Below are positions 1 through 5,151 of a stretch of 6,246 bases of DNA, one piece after another. A program made the position numbers and the translations under genes. Source of the stretch: Methanoculleus sp. (GTDB lineage Archaea > Halobacteriota > Methanomicrobia > Methanomicrobiales > Methanoculleaceae); the NCBI GenBank assembly GCA_028698765.1, contig JAQVVW010000093.1, forward strand, positions 1-6,246, written 5' to 3'. Position 1 is the first letter of the stretch. Every line of letters begins with the position of its first letter. The notes below the pieces were generated by a model. The model searched no databases, was not told the DNA's origin, and worked only from the letters and a program-made list of their open reading frames with translations.

Positions 1-165
1 GAACGCCGCTTCGACCAGGGCGGCATTCATCTGCTCGTAGAGCGATCTCTTCTCCTTCCTCGTCTGGGTCTCCGATATGTCCGAAGCTACCTTTTCAAGC
101 TCACGCAGATCGCCAGAAGAGATAGCGGAGTTGATCTTCTGTTTTATCTGTAGCTTTCCATCCAT
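1..165 (-). CDS. Hypothetical protein, N-terminal part (runs off the window)
   Basis: An open reading frame starts with ATG at 165-163 and stays open for 55 codons to the window edge, so only the N-terminus is visible. It begins MDGKLQIKQKINSAISSGDL and continues as a strongly charged, probably all-helical stretch rich in K, E, R, Q and S, with no signal peptide, membrane segment or recognisable motif. An in-frame stop lies a short way upstream and no ATG, GTG or TTG comes between, so this start is well fixed. A TGATC just before the ATG could pair weakly with the 16S tail. A good TATA box sits about 50 bp upstream (216-222), so the gene appears to have its own promoter, separate from the glmM operon, which ends 258 bp upstream on the same strand. 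I do not recognise the family; the function is unknown. Confidence 0.7.
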   Translation of the reverse strand, partial: MDGKLQIKQKINSAISSGDLRELEKVASDISETQTRKEKRSLYEQMNAALVEAAF

Positions 166-213
166 TTTGATCAGCGCTCTCTCGTGGGTTCTGCATCATG
201 CATATCCATTATC

Positions 214-224
214 GGATATATAGG
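214..224 (-). promoter_or_regulatory. TATA box for the gene starting at 165
   Basis: Read on the minus strand this is CCTATATATCC, a good archaeal TATA box. A start site about 25 nt downstream would fall near 192 and give a leader of roughly 27 nt before the ATG at 165. No clear purine-rich BRE is visible in front of it. Inferred from spacing and motif only. Confidence 0.5.
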
Positions 225-351
225 TTGCCCCCCTCTCACAAGAATGTTTTTCAATGGATTTGGAGAGTTCCTCAAAAATATCGGGGATGAGGTGGAGGAT
301 AGCAGTCATCCCGGGCATCCCGTGCGAAACTGCTTCATGGTATGCCGATCC

Positions 352-395
352 CGCAGGCGAGGGGTTAGGGGATCCGGACGATCGGATCGCCTGCG
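352..395. repeat. Compound inverted repeat downstream of glmM
   Basis: Two nested inverted repeats lie in the spacer behind glmM. The outer arms are CGCAGGCGA (352-360) and TCGCCTGCG (387-395), a perfect 9-bp match. The inner arms are GATCCG (371-376) and CGGATC (383-388), extendable by one G·U pair around a 4-nt loop. Inner and outer arms share two bases, so an RNA would form either the full 9-bp outer stem or a shortened outer stem stacked on the inner hairpin. It lies about 30 nt past the glmM stop and could be a 3'-UTR structure that terminates or protects the operon mRNA. No T-tract follows on the minus strand. Confidence 0.5.
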
Positions 396-409
396 CCTGT
401 GGTGTTAGT

Positions 410-423
410 AATCAGCCCTGATT
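410..423 (-). terminator. Small palindrome directly behind the glmM stop
   Basis: AATCAGCCCTGATT directly abuts the glmM stop codon (TAA at 426-424). The arms AATCAG and CTGATT are perfect, but the 2-nt loop means a real hairpin would use 5-bp arms. It may be part of the 3' end of the operon together with the larger inverted repeat at 352-395. There is no U-run, so this is a weak call. Confidence 0.25.
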
Positions 424-1782
424 TTAGCGACCCGTCGCGATCATCATGATCTCCCGGTACATGGCGTCCGCGACGGCCGGGTCCTTTGCCTCGATCATGA
501 TCCTGATCATCGGTTCCGTGCCCGATGCACGCACCAGTGCCCAGGCGTTCTCCCTGACGATCTTGACGCCGTCGATCTTCTCGATGGTCTCTCCTGCAAA
601 CGCCTCTTCGACGGTGCGGACCAGTGCGGCCGGGTCGGCGGCATGGTATTTCTCCTTTACCAGGTGGTATGCGGGGAGTTCGTCGACGATATCCGAGAGT
701 TTCCTGCCTTTATGGCTCGCGAGCACCGCCACCATCATGGCGGCGGTCATGCCCCCGTCCCGGCAGAACTGGTGGTCGGGATATATCAGCCCGCCGTTTC
801 CTTCGCCGCCGAACGAGACCTTCCTGCCCTCGCCGATCAGCCCGAGCATCCTCCTCGCGACGTAGATGCTCCCGACGGGTGTATAATCAACGGTGCAGCC
901 GTGTTTCTCCGCGATATCCCGTATCAGCCGGGAGGTGGCGACCGGGGTGACGACGAGCCCCTCGCCGTTTCTACCGCAGACATAGTCCTCGATGAGACCG
1001 AACTCATAGTTCTCTTCTATATAGCGTCCTCTGGTATCGACGAAGACCGCCCGGTCGGCGTCGCCGTCGTGCGCCACCCCGAAGTCGGCGCCCGTGGCGA
1101 GGACCATCTCCGAGAGGGGCTGCAATCCTTCGGGGGTCGGCTCAGGCATCCGGCCCGGGAAGGTGCCGTCGAGCCGGGCGTTGATGGTATGGACCCGGCA
1201 CCCCATCCTCGAGAGGATGATCGGGGTCGTGAGCGCCGCAGGCCCGGAACCGGGGTCGACGACGACGGTCATGCCCTCGCCGATGCCTTCCGGGAAGTGG
1301 TTCACGATGGCCTCGATGTACTCCTCGAGCCGGTCGGGTGCGGCGCTCTCGCTGCCGACGCCCTCCCAGTCGGCCACGTCGAACTCCTCTGCAAAGAACC
1401 GGCCTTCGAGCTGGACGATCTCCTCATCGGCCATCTCGGTGCCGTCGGCCTCGATGATCTTCACGCCGTTATACTCGGGCGGGTTGTGGGATGCGGTGAT
1501 CATCGCGCCGCCGGCAAACCGATTGGTCTTGATGATGTACTGCAGGGCCGGCGTAGGGAGGATGCCCATGTCCACCACGTCGCACCCGGTCATCAGGAGC
1601 CCGGCCTTGAGGGCGTGTGTCAGGGCTTCGCCGGACGTCCGCGTATCTCTGCCGACCGCGATGCGGCCTCTCCTCATCGATCCGAGCGCGGCGCCAATCT
1701 TGAGGACGAGGGCCGGTGTCATCGTCTCTCCGATCACGCCCCGCACGCCGTTTGTTCCAAACATCTGTTTTTCGTTTCCCAT
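424..1782 (-). CDS. glmM: Phosphoglucosamine mutase (alpha-D-phosphohexomutase family)
   Basis: This protein of 452 residues is a full-length alpha-D-phosphohexomutase. The family moves phosphate between C6 and C1 of hexose phosphates; GlmM turns glucosamine-6-phosphate into glucosamine-1-phosphate for UDP-GlcNAc synthesis in the cytoplasm. Visible signatures in order: N-terminal FGTNGVRG (8-15), phosphoserine loop TASHNPPEYNG with catalytic Ser98, Mg-binding DGDADR (239-244), sugar-specificity loop GGEGNGG (325-331) and phosphate-binding RASGTEP (418-424). The FGTNGVRG start and GEGNGG loop favour GlmM over phosphomannomutase or phosphoglucomutase, but archaeal members can be bifunctional. 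ATG 1782 is preferred over the Met seven codons in because GAGGTGA lies 4 nt before it. It is the last gene of a three-gene operon; the preceding moaE stop lies inside its ribosome binding site. Confidence 0.93.
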   Translation of the reverse strand: MGNEKQMFGTNGVRGVIGETMTPALVLKIGAALGSMRRGRIAVGRDTRTSGEALTHALKAGLLMTGCDVVDMGILPTPALQYIIKTNRFAGGAMITASHNPPEYNGVKIIEADGTEMADEEIVQLEGRFFAEEFDVADWEGVGSESAAPDRLEEYIEAIVNHFPEGIGEGMTVVVDPGSGPAALTTPIILSRMGCRVHTINARLDGTFPGRMPEPTPEGLQPLSEMVLATGADFGVAHDGDADRAVFVDTRGRYIEENYEFGLIEDYVCGRNGEGLVVTPVATSRLIRDIAEKHGCTVDYTPVGSIYVARRMLGLIGEGRKVSFGGEGNGGLIYPDHQFCRDGGMTAAMMVAVLASHKGRKLSDIVDELPAYHLVKEKYHAADPAALVRTVEEAFAGETIEKIDGVKIVRENAWALVRASGTEPMIRIMIEAKDPAVADAMYREIMMIATGR

Positions 1783-1786
1783 TCAG

Positions 1787-1793
1787 TCACCTC
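1787..1793 (-). promoter_or_regulatory. Ribosome binding site of glmM overlapping the moaE stop codon
   Basis: Minus-strand GAGGTGA, ending 4 nt before the glmM ATG, matches the archaeal anti-Shine-Dalgarno tail well. Its last three bases are the TGA that ends the MobB-MoaE frame. A ribosome finishing moaE would stop on the glmM binding site, so the two are probably translationally coupled. The site also decides the glmM start. Confidence 0.8.
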
Positions 1794-2542
1794 TCCACGT
1801 CGTGTAGTTCCCGTTTCAGCCGGTCGATGGCGTTCGCAGCGGCGGCGAACGCTTCCTGCCGGTGCTCTGCGAGTATAGCAAGATATGTTATGTCCTCTCC
1901 TGCATAGAGCCTCCCTTTCCGGTGGTAAAACCGGGCGCCGATGATTCCCGGGACGGTCTCCATCTCTTTTCGGATGCTCTCTGCCACGGCATCGACGGTC
2001 TCGTCGAAGTCCATGTATTCCGCCCGGTCGCTTCCGGTCCACTCCCTGACGATTCCGTTGAATGTGAGGATCGCCCCGGCGTGCGAGACACCGCACTCGC
2101 GCCGGAGCTCCCTGACCAGCCCCTCGACGGTATAGTAGTCCTCGAACCGGTCGAGTGCGGCGACCGTCTCCTCGACTGAGGGGTTCCGGAGCACGACGTT
2201 CTCGCTTGGAAGGTCGCCTATCACGATCCGCGGGAACGATCTCGACTTGAACCCCTCGAGTATAGCGTATTCGATCCCGGCGTTGCAGAGGACCTCCAGG
2301 GTGGAGTCGAGATCGTTCTCGCGCCTGACGATGACCGACTTCTCTTCATCGAGACCGCCGGATATAGCAGCATGCGATTCATAATACAGGGTGGTGTCCT
2401 TTCCGGGCTCTAGCGAAAAGCCGTGGTGCCCGAGATGTTTGACTGCTCCGACGGCTCCGTGTACGGAGAGCGCCCCGATCAGGCTCTTTATGAACGTGGT
2501 CTTCCCGGCGTTCGAGCGGCCGACGATCTGTATGATCTTCAT
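1787..2542 (-). CDS. mobB/moaE: MobB-MoaE fusion: guanine-nucleotide-binding domain plus molybdopterin synthase large-subunit domain
   Basis: This protein of 251 residues joins two molybdenum-cofactor domains. Residues 1 to about 135 are MobB-like: Walker A GRSNAGKTT (8-16), then KHLGHHGFSLEPGKD and YAILEGFKSRSFPRI, both typical of the family. MobB binds GTP and assists MobA. Residues from about 138 to the end are MoaE-like: FNGIVR with Arg166, YHRKGRLYAGED, and AEHRQEAF with His227 and Arg228, then RLK with Lys243. MoaE with MoaD-thiocarboxylate sulfurates precursor Z to molybdopterin. Oddly, the protein ends eight residues after Lys243, so the usual C-terminal P-x-W-K-x-E motif with the second functional lysine is missing. 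Start ATG 2542 overlaps the upstream stop as ATGA, with GGAG in front. Mo or W cofactor is needed by methanogen formylmethanofuran dehydrogenase. Domain identity is firm; full MoaE activity is uncertain. Confidence 0.88.
   Translation of the reverse strand: MKIIQIVGRSNAGKTTFIKSLIGALSVHGAVGAVKHLGHHGFSLEPGKDTTLYYESHAAISGGLDEEKSVIVRRENDLDSTLEVLCNAGIEYAILEGFKSRSFPRIVIGDLPSENVVLRNPSVEETVAALDRFEDYYTVEGLVRELRRECGVSHAGAILTFNGIVREWTGSDRAEYMDFDETVDAVAESIRKEMETVPGIIGARFYHRKGRLYAGEDITYLAILAEHRQEAFAAAANAIDRLKRELHDVER
2539..2542 (-). other. ATGA stop/start overlap between DUF5806 gene and mobB-moaE
   Basis: The TGA ending the DUF5806-like gene (2541-2539) and the ATG of mobB-moaE (2542-2540) share bases as ATGA. 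GGAG lies a few bases upstream. This arrangement usually means one mRNA and coupled translation. Confidence 0.9.
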
Positions 2543-3126
2543 GGTTCTCCGTCTTCTCCCTCTTCGGTCTGCATCTCCTGGCTGCTGGCTTCCTGCTCCT
2601 CTTCTCCCTGGTTCCCTTCCTGGCCGGGCCGGGCCTTCAGGATGACCGAGGCCGCTTCAGCCACGCCCCGCATCACCTCGGTGATCCGGTCCTCGACGTC
2701 GATCTCGTCGTCGAGGTTCAGGCTCGTCCCTTCCACCTCCAGCAGGAACCGGGCGACCTCGCTCGCCTCAAAGAGGATCTCGTCGAGTTCTTCTGCGGTG
2801 AAAAAACCGCACATCGCTCCGTAAAAGAATGTGGCTCCTGCTTTCTTCACCTTCTTCTTGAACGAACTCCTTGCCTGGTTGACCGCCTGCGGGGAGTAGG
2901 AGTCGACCATGAACGGGCAGAGTTCGGGGAGGTTCTCGCCGATGAACGTCATCTCCGAGCCGCTGGTGGTCTTGAAGTCTGCGCAGAGGCGGGCTATCGC
3001 CCACTCGCGGGCGGTGATATGGGTGTGTTTGCGCAGGAACTGATTGACTCGCTGGTAGGTGGCGCCGTCCACCTTCTTGAACTTCTGGTACTTGTTCGGG
3101 TCTTTGATGCTGTCTGGTCCTTCCAT
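2539..3126 (-). CDS. DUF5806-family archaeal protein
   Basis: This protein of 195 residues looks like the DUF5806 family known to me from haloarchaea and methanogens; its function is not known. The conserved part runs from about residue 13 to 130 and includes KYQKFKKVDG, TYQRVNQFLRK, ITAREWAIARLCADF, IGENLPEL, SPQAVNQAR, GATFFYGAMCGFF and FLLEVEGTSL. It is soluble, mostly helical, and has no signal or membrane segment; the R-E-W-A-I-A-R helix might suit nucleic-acid or protein binding, but that is a guess. The last ~28 residues are an acidic low-complexity tail rich in E, Q, G and S, probably disordered. The ATG at 3126 follows GAGGT at 7 nt. It is the first gene of the operon with mobB-moaE and glmM, which gives no obvious functional link. 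Confidence 0.78.
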   Translation of the reverse strand: MEGPDSIKDPNKYQKFKKVDGATYQRVNQFLRKHTHITAREWAIARLCADFKTTSGSEMTFIGENLPELCPFMVDSYSPQAVNQARSSFKKKVKKAGATFFYGAMCGFFTAEELDEILFEASEVARFLLEVEGTSLNLDDEIDVEDRITEVMRGVAEAASVILKARPGQEGNQGEEEQEASSQEMQTEEGEDGEP

Positions 3127-3133
3127 TTTATCT

Positions 3134-3138
3134 ACCTC
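3134..3138 (-). promoter_or_regulatory. Ribosome binding site of the DUF5806-like gene
   Basis: Minus-strand GAGGT, 7 nt before the ATG at 3126, supports this start. It also means the mRNA must begin upstream of about 3145. A TATA-like TTATTGAA at 3155-3162 would start transcription too late to include it, so the operon promoter should lie further up, possibly the CTATATGATTAA at 3252-3264 inside the repeat. Confidence 0.6.
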
Positions 3139-3256
3139 TTGTTGGTTTTGCTATTTCAATAAGGCTGGTCGAACGGTGGTGCTTCGAGAGAAGCCGGATG
3201 CGCTGCCGGGATCGGTTGCTCTGCGGGCTGCCGGCGTCACAACCGTCCCGGTTAAT

Positions 3257-3280
3257 CATATAGCATCATATGGTTTATTC
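3257..3280 (-). repeat. Left copy of 24-bp inverted repeat, dif-like recombination site candidate
   Basis: On the minus strand this reads GAATAAACC, then AT, then ATGATGCTATATG. It matches the inverted copy at 5146-5169 in 22 of 24 positions; only the two bases after GAATAAACC differ. Set in a wider frame (3251-3278), it is an 11-6-11 imperfect palindrome: plus-strand arm GTTAATCATAT, centre AGCATC, arm ATATGGTTTAT, with 8 of 11 arm positions complementary. That is the architecture of Xer/dif sites, and a tyrosine recombinase lies between the copies. Alternatively it is a promoter or operator for the operon starting 131 bp downstream at 3126, since it contains TATA-like CTATATG. Confidence 0.6.
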
Positions 3281-3600
3281 CTGCCCCTTTGTTCCCGGTG
3301 CGGGACGGTGTAATCCGGTCATCCGGGTGGTGCGTTGCCCCATCCGGGCGCAATACTCGGGCCAGGTATCGCTCCCGGGGGGATACCTCCAGGCCCCCGT
3401 TCGCGCCCGTCCGGGTTCGATACCCCCAGAGCCGCCCGGGGCCCCGGTGTGCGAAACTTCCGGGACCTGCGGGCTCAAAGGGCGTGATGCCTGTGAGAAG
3501 ACGCCCGGTTACCTGAATCTCCGCTGAAGGGTCCCCGTCTGCCCGCTCTCCTTCAGGGCGGCCGCCGGGAATCCGGCACCCTCGCATTGCGGTTTTGAGC
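3281..3600. other. GC-rich non-coding stretch with many palindromes
   Basis: I see no convincing gene here on either strand; the open frames have poor codon use and no family resemblance. The stretch is unusually rich in inverted repeats: AGGTATC/GATACCT (3364-3370 and 3382-3388), the perfect 12-bp palindrome CCGGGGCCCCGG (3436-3447), GGGCGT/ACGCCC (3480-3485 and 3501-3506) and CTGAAGG/CCTTCAG (3524-3530 and 3550-3556). GGTATCG (3365-3371) could also pair with CGATACC at 3418-3424, so alternative folds exist. It could be a structured RNA, a decayed gene, or simply GC-rich spacer. Confidence 0.4.
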
Positions 3601-3674
3601 CATGATCGTGCTCGCTCTCATAGGTGAGGTCGTCTCAAGGGCTAATCGGGCGTCTTTGCGCATATACGGGGGTC

Positions 3675-3684
3675 GTTTATATAT
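3675..3684 (+). promoter_or_regulatory. TATA box in the non-coding region
   Basis: GTTTATATAT is one of the best archaeal TATA matches in the window. On the plus strand it would start transcription near 3705. The motif is nearly symmetric (minus strand ATATATAAAC), so it could equally drive a minus-strand transcript starting near 3655. No clear BRE is visible on either side. Confidence 0.4.
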
Positions 3685-3704
3685 GGGCCGGAGGTGCAGG
3701 CTGC

Positions 3705-3874
3705 GTGGCACCTGTGCTGCTCTCGGATCGTTCACTTTCATCCCGCGCGGTATGGGGTTCATATACTTGAAAGGGGACGTATTCAGTAGGGTTTGCCACC
3801 CGCCCACCTGGGATGGGCAGCCCCGCATACCTCCGAACTCCGATATCAACTGCATCACCGGATACCCTTTTTTT
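3705..3874 (+). ncRNA. Possible small non-coding RNA ending in a T7 tract
   Basis: A transcript from the TATA box at 3675-3684 would start near 3705 and could end at the T7 run 3868-3874, about 170 nt long. Inside it lies a hairpin in which GGGTT (3789-3793) pairs with AGCCC (3819-3823) and GCCCA (3802-3806) with TGGGC (3814-3818); the 3' arms are contiguous and the 5' side has an 8-nt bulge. A 100-codon plus-strand frame spans 3602-3904 but starts before the promoter and has codon use unlike the neighbouring genes. No known RNA family is recognised; the start is inferred from spacing only. Confidence 0.25.
3868..3874 (+). terminator. Oligo-T terminator candidate
   Basis: CCC is followed by seven T, an oligo-T tract of the kind that ends archaeal transcription without needing a hairpin. 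No annotated plus-strand gene lies just upstream, so if it works it ends a non-coding or unrecognised transcript, or shields the recombinase from read-through. Confidence 0.35.
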
Positions 3875-3977
3875 ATGGATCGGGTGAAATCAGTCTCTCT
3901 TTAACGCTCTGACGCATTTTGTGGGTGATCTTACCGGGGCGTGGCGTCGTCTGCTGCGGCTGCAGGGTTCTGGCGGG

Positions 3978-4160
3978 TTATTTCGCTTCTGCCTGGATCT
4001 CCCCCTGCCTGTGCATCCGGTGCTTGACGGGTTCCTTTTGCCGGGCCGCCTCCTTTGCAGCCGGCTCTTTTGGCGCAGATGTGGGGGGTCGGGGATCGGC
4101 GGCCTCTCTTGAGTCTGAGGTGGTTTTTGGGTGATGCAATTTATTGCGGGGAATAGGCAT
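3978..4160 (-). CDS. Possible small basic K/A/E/P-rich protein
   Basis: A frame of 60 codons starts with ATG at 4160. The second half, SAPKEPAAKEAARQKEPVK and onward, is rich in K, E, A, P and Q with mostly G/C third positions; the first half has poorer codon use. There is no hydrophobic segment and no known domain. On the minus strand a TATA-like ATTAAATAA sits at about 4185-4193, roughly 28 bp before the ATG, which would suit a leaderless transcript divergent from the recombinase. Against it: no ribosome binding site, short length and low complexity. It lies inside the repeat-bounded segment, so it could be a small partner of the recombinase, or nothing. Confidence 0.25.
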   Translation of the reverse strand: MPIPRNKLHHPKTTSDSREAADPRPPTSAPKEPAAKEAARQKEPVKHRMHRQGEIQAEAK

Positions 4161-4170
4161 TTACCGCAAT
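4136..4170. promoter_or_regulatory. Overlapping inverted repeats upstream of the recombinase
   Basis: GCAAT (4136-4140), TT, ATTGC (4143-4147) form one palindrome. The same ATTGCGG (4143-4149) also pairs with CCGCAAT at 4164-4170 across a 14-nt spacer. The AATTTATT in the middle (4138-4145) resembles a TATA box, with a predicted start near 4168 and a leader of about 36 nt to ATG 4204. A regulator bound here would block that promoter. Operator function is inferred from symmetry and position. Confidence 0.35.
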
Positions 4171-4195
4171 CTTGATATGCTCCGTTATTTAATGT

Positions 4196-4205
4196 ATTGT
4201 ACAAT
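4196..4205. promoter_or_regulatory. 10-bp palindrome over the recombinase start codon
   Basis: ATTGTACAAT is a perfect palindrome whose last two bases are the first two of the recombinase ATG (4204-4206). With the repeats at 4136-4170 it shares the ATTG/CAAT half-site core. It may be an operator, possibly autoregulatory. A perfect 10-bp palindrome is expected several times by chance in 6 kb, so position is the main argument. Confidence 0.3.
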
Positions 4206-5151
4206 GGAAAATGCCTGTTTCTCGGAATGGCTGGATCGCTTCGGCAGTTACCTCCGGATGCGGAACTACTCGCCCCGGACGATCGAAAAATACCTGCAGA
4301 CCCTCCGGCGTTTCGCCCGGTACGCCCGGTTCCGGCAGAATCCGGATTCCAGCGAGATTTTGTTCGATGAGGCCGCGTTCGAGAACGCTCCGCTGGATGC
4401 GGACGTCAACGTCTCGACGGCCCTTGTCACCGATTTCTTCTCCCATCTTACGGAGAAGCAGGATTACAAGCCCAAGACCCTCCACCGGATGATCTCGACG
4501 CTCTCCTCGTTCTACCGGTATCTCTACGTGCAGGGGGTCGTGGTCGCCGACCCGATGATTGGGGTGGAACGGCCCCGGATCAAGAATCAGGAACTGAAAT
4601 ACCTCAAACACAGTCAGGTGGTCCGCCTGATCAACACTATCGAGAGCGAACGCGACCGGCTGATCGTCCGCCTTATCTACGCAACAGGCGTCCGTGTTTC
4701 GGAACTTTGCGCGATGTGCGTCGAAGATATCGATTTCGAGGAGCAGACGATACGGGTGAAGGGGAAAGGCGACAAAATAAGGACTGTTTTCATAGACGAA
4801 GATACGCTTGAAGAGATTAACCGGTTTATCGGCAACAAGATCGAGGGGCCGCTCTTTCTGGGTCAGCAGGGTAACCACATCTCCCCGCGGACTGTCCAGC
4901 ACCTCTTCAAGCAATACGCTCCTTCCGGGATTACGCCGCATAAAATCCGCCATTCTTATGCGAGCGAACTCTATCGGCGGTCAAAGAACCTCCGTGTCGT
5001 GCAGGAAAACCTGGGGCACTCCTCCATCAAGACGACCGAGATCTACCTGCACACCGACATCGACGAGCGTAAACGTGTCTATCAGCAGTATTTCCCGCTT
5101 TCAAACGGAAAAAAAGGGGGAATGATCCGGCCCTCCGGGCGATCCGAATAA
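4204..5151 (+). CDS. xerA: Tyrosine site-specific recombinase, archaeal XerA type
   Basis: A protein of 315 residues from ATG 4204. Tyrosine recombinases cut and rejoin DNA at paired sites through a covalent phosphotyrosine; XerA resolves chromosome dimers at dif in archaea, and relatives act in integration or inversion. Residues 1 to about 110 form the SAM-like core-binding domain (SYLRMRNYSPRTIEKYLQTL; later ISTLSSFYRYLY). The catalytic domain has all residues: Arg164 in ATGVRVSEL, Lys188 in KGKGDK, His246 and Arg249 in HKIRHSYASEL, His272 in LGHSSIKTTEIYLH and nucleophile Tyr281. It is somewhat longer than typical XerA owing to extra residues around 45-70. The frame is open back to a TTG at 4144, with in-frame ATGs at 4177 and 4192, but none has a ribosome binding site; 4204 fits best by homology. 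The stop lies inside the right 24-bp repeat, pointing to a role on its own flanks. Confidence 0.9.
   Translation: MENACFSEWLDRFGSYLRMRNYSPRTIEKYLQTLRRFARYARFRQNPDSSEILFDEAAFENAPLDADVNVSTALVTDFFSHLTEKQDYKPKTLHRMISTLSSFYRYLYVQGVVVADPMIGVERPRIKNQELKYLKHSQVVRLINTIESERDRLIVRLIYATGVRVSELCAMCVEDIDFEEQTIRVKGKGDKIRTVFIDEDTLEEINRFIGNKIEGPLFLGQQGNHISPRTVQHLFKQYAPSGITPHKIRHSYASELYRRSKNLRVVQENLGHSSIKTTEIYLHTDIDERKRVYQQYFPLSNGKKGGMIRPSGRSE

Noticed and set aside
197..206. Possible third copy of the 24-bp repeat
   Set aside because: Only GCATGATGC (9 bp, minus strand) is shared; the arms and CTATATG are missing.
184..408. Plus-strand frame of 74 codons
   Set aside because: Starts over the TATA box of the minus-strand gene and runs through the inverted repeat at 352-395; Arg/Gly/Ser-rich end with no motif.
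643..1878. Long plus-strand open frame (411 codons) opposite glmM and the end of mobB-moaE
   Set aside because: It is the antisense shadow of glmM, which has every catalytic motif of its family; the translation is low-complexity D/R/G/H-rich with no recognisable domain.
3405..3435. tRNA-like T-loop (GGGTTCGATACCCC), possible attachment site
   Set aside because: The T-stem has only three pairs, and no matching acceptor, D-arm or anticodon arm is found at the right distance on either strand.
3252..3587. Minus-strand frame of 111 codons in the non-coding region
   Set aside because: R/G/P/T-rich translation without a recognisable motif, no good ribosome binding site; probably a by-product of GC-rich sequence.
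3281..3900. SRP RNA or RNase P RNA
   Set aside because: The conserved SRP domain IV (GGAAGG...GCAGCC) and the RNase P core motifs are not seen on either strand.
3602..3904. Plus-strand frame of 100 codons
   Set aside because: Third-position composition unlike the neighbouring genes, no ribosome binding site, a strong TATA box inside it, and no family resemblance. A minus-strand frame at 3553-3858 was rejected for the same reasons.
4189..4953. Minus-strand open frame of 254 codons opposite the recombinase
   Set aside because: Shadow of xerA, whose six active-site residues are all present on the plus strand.
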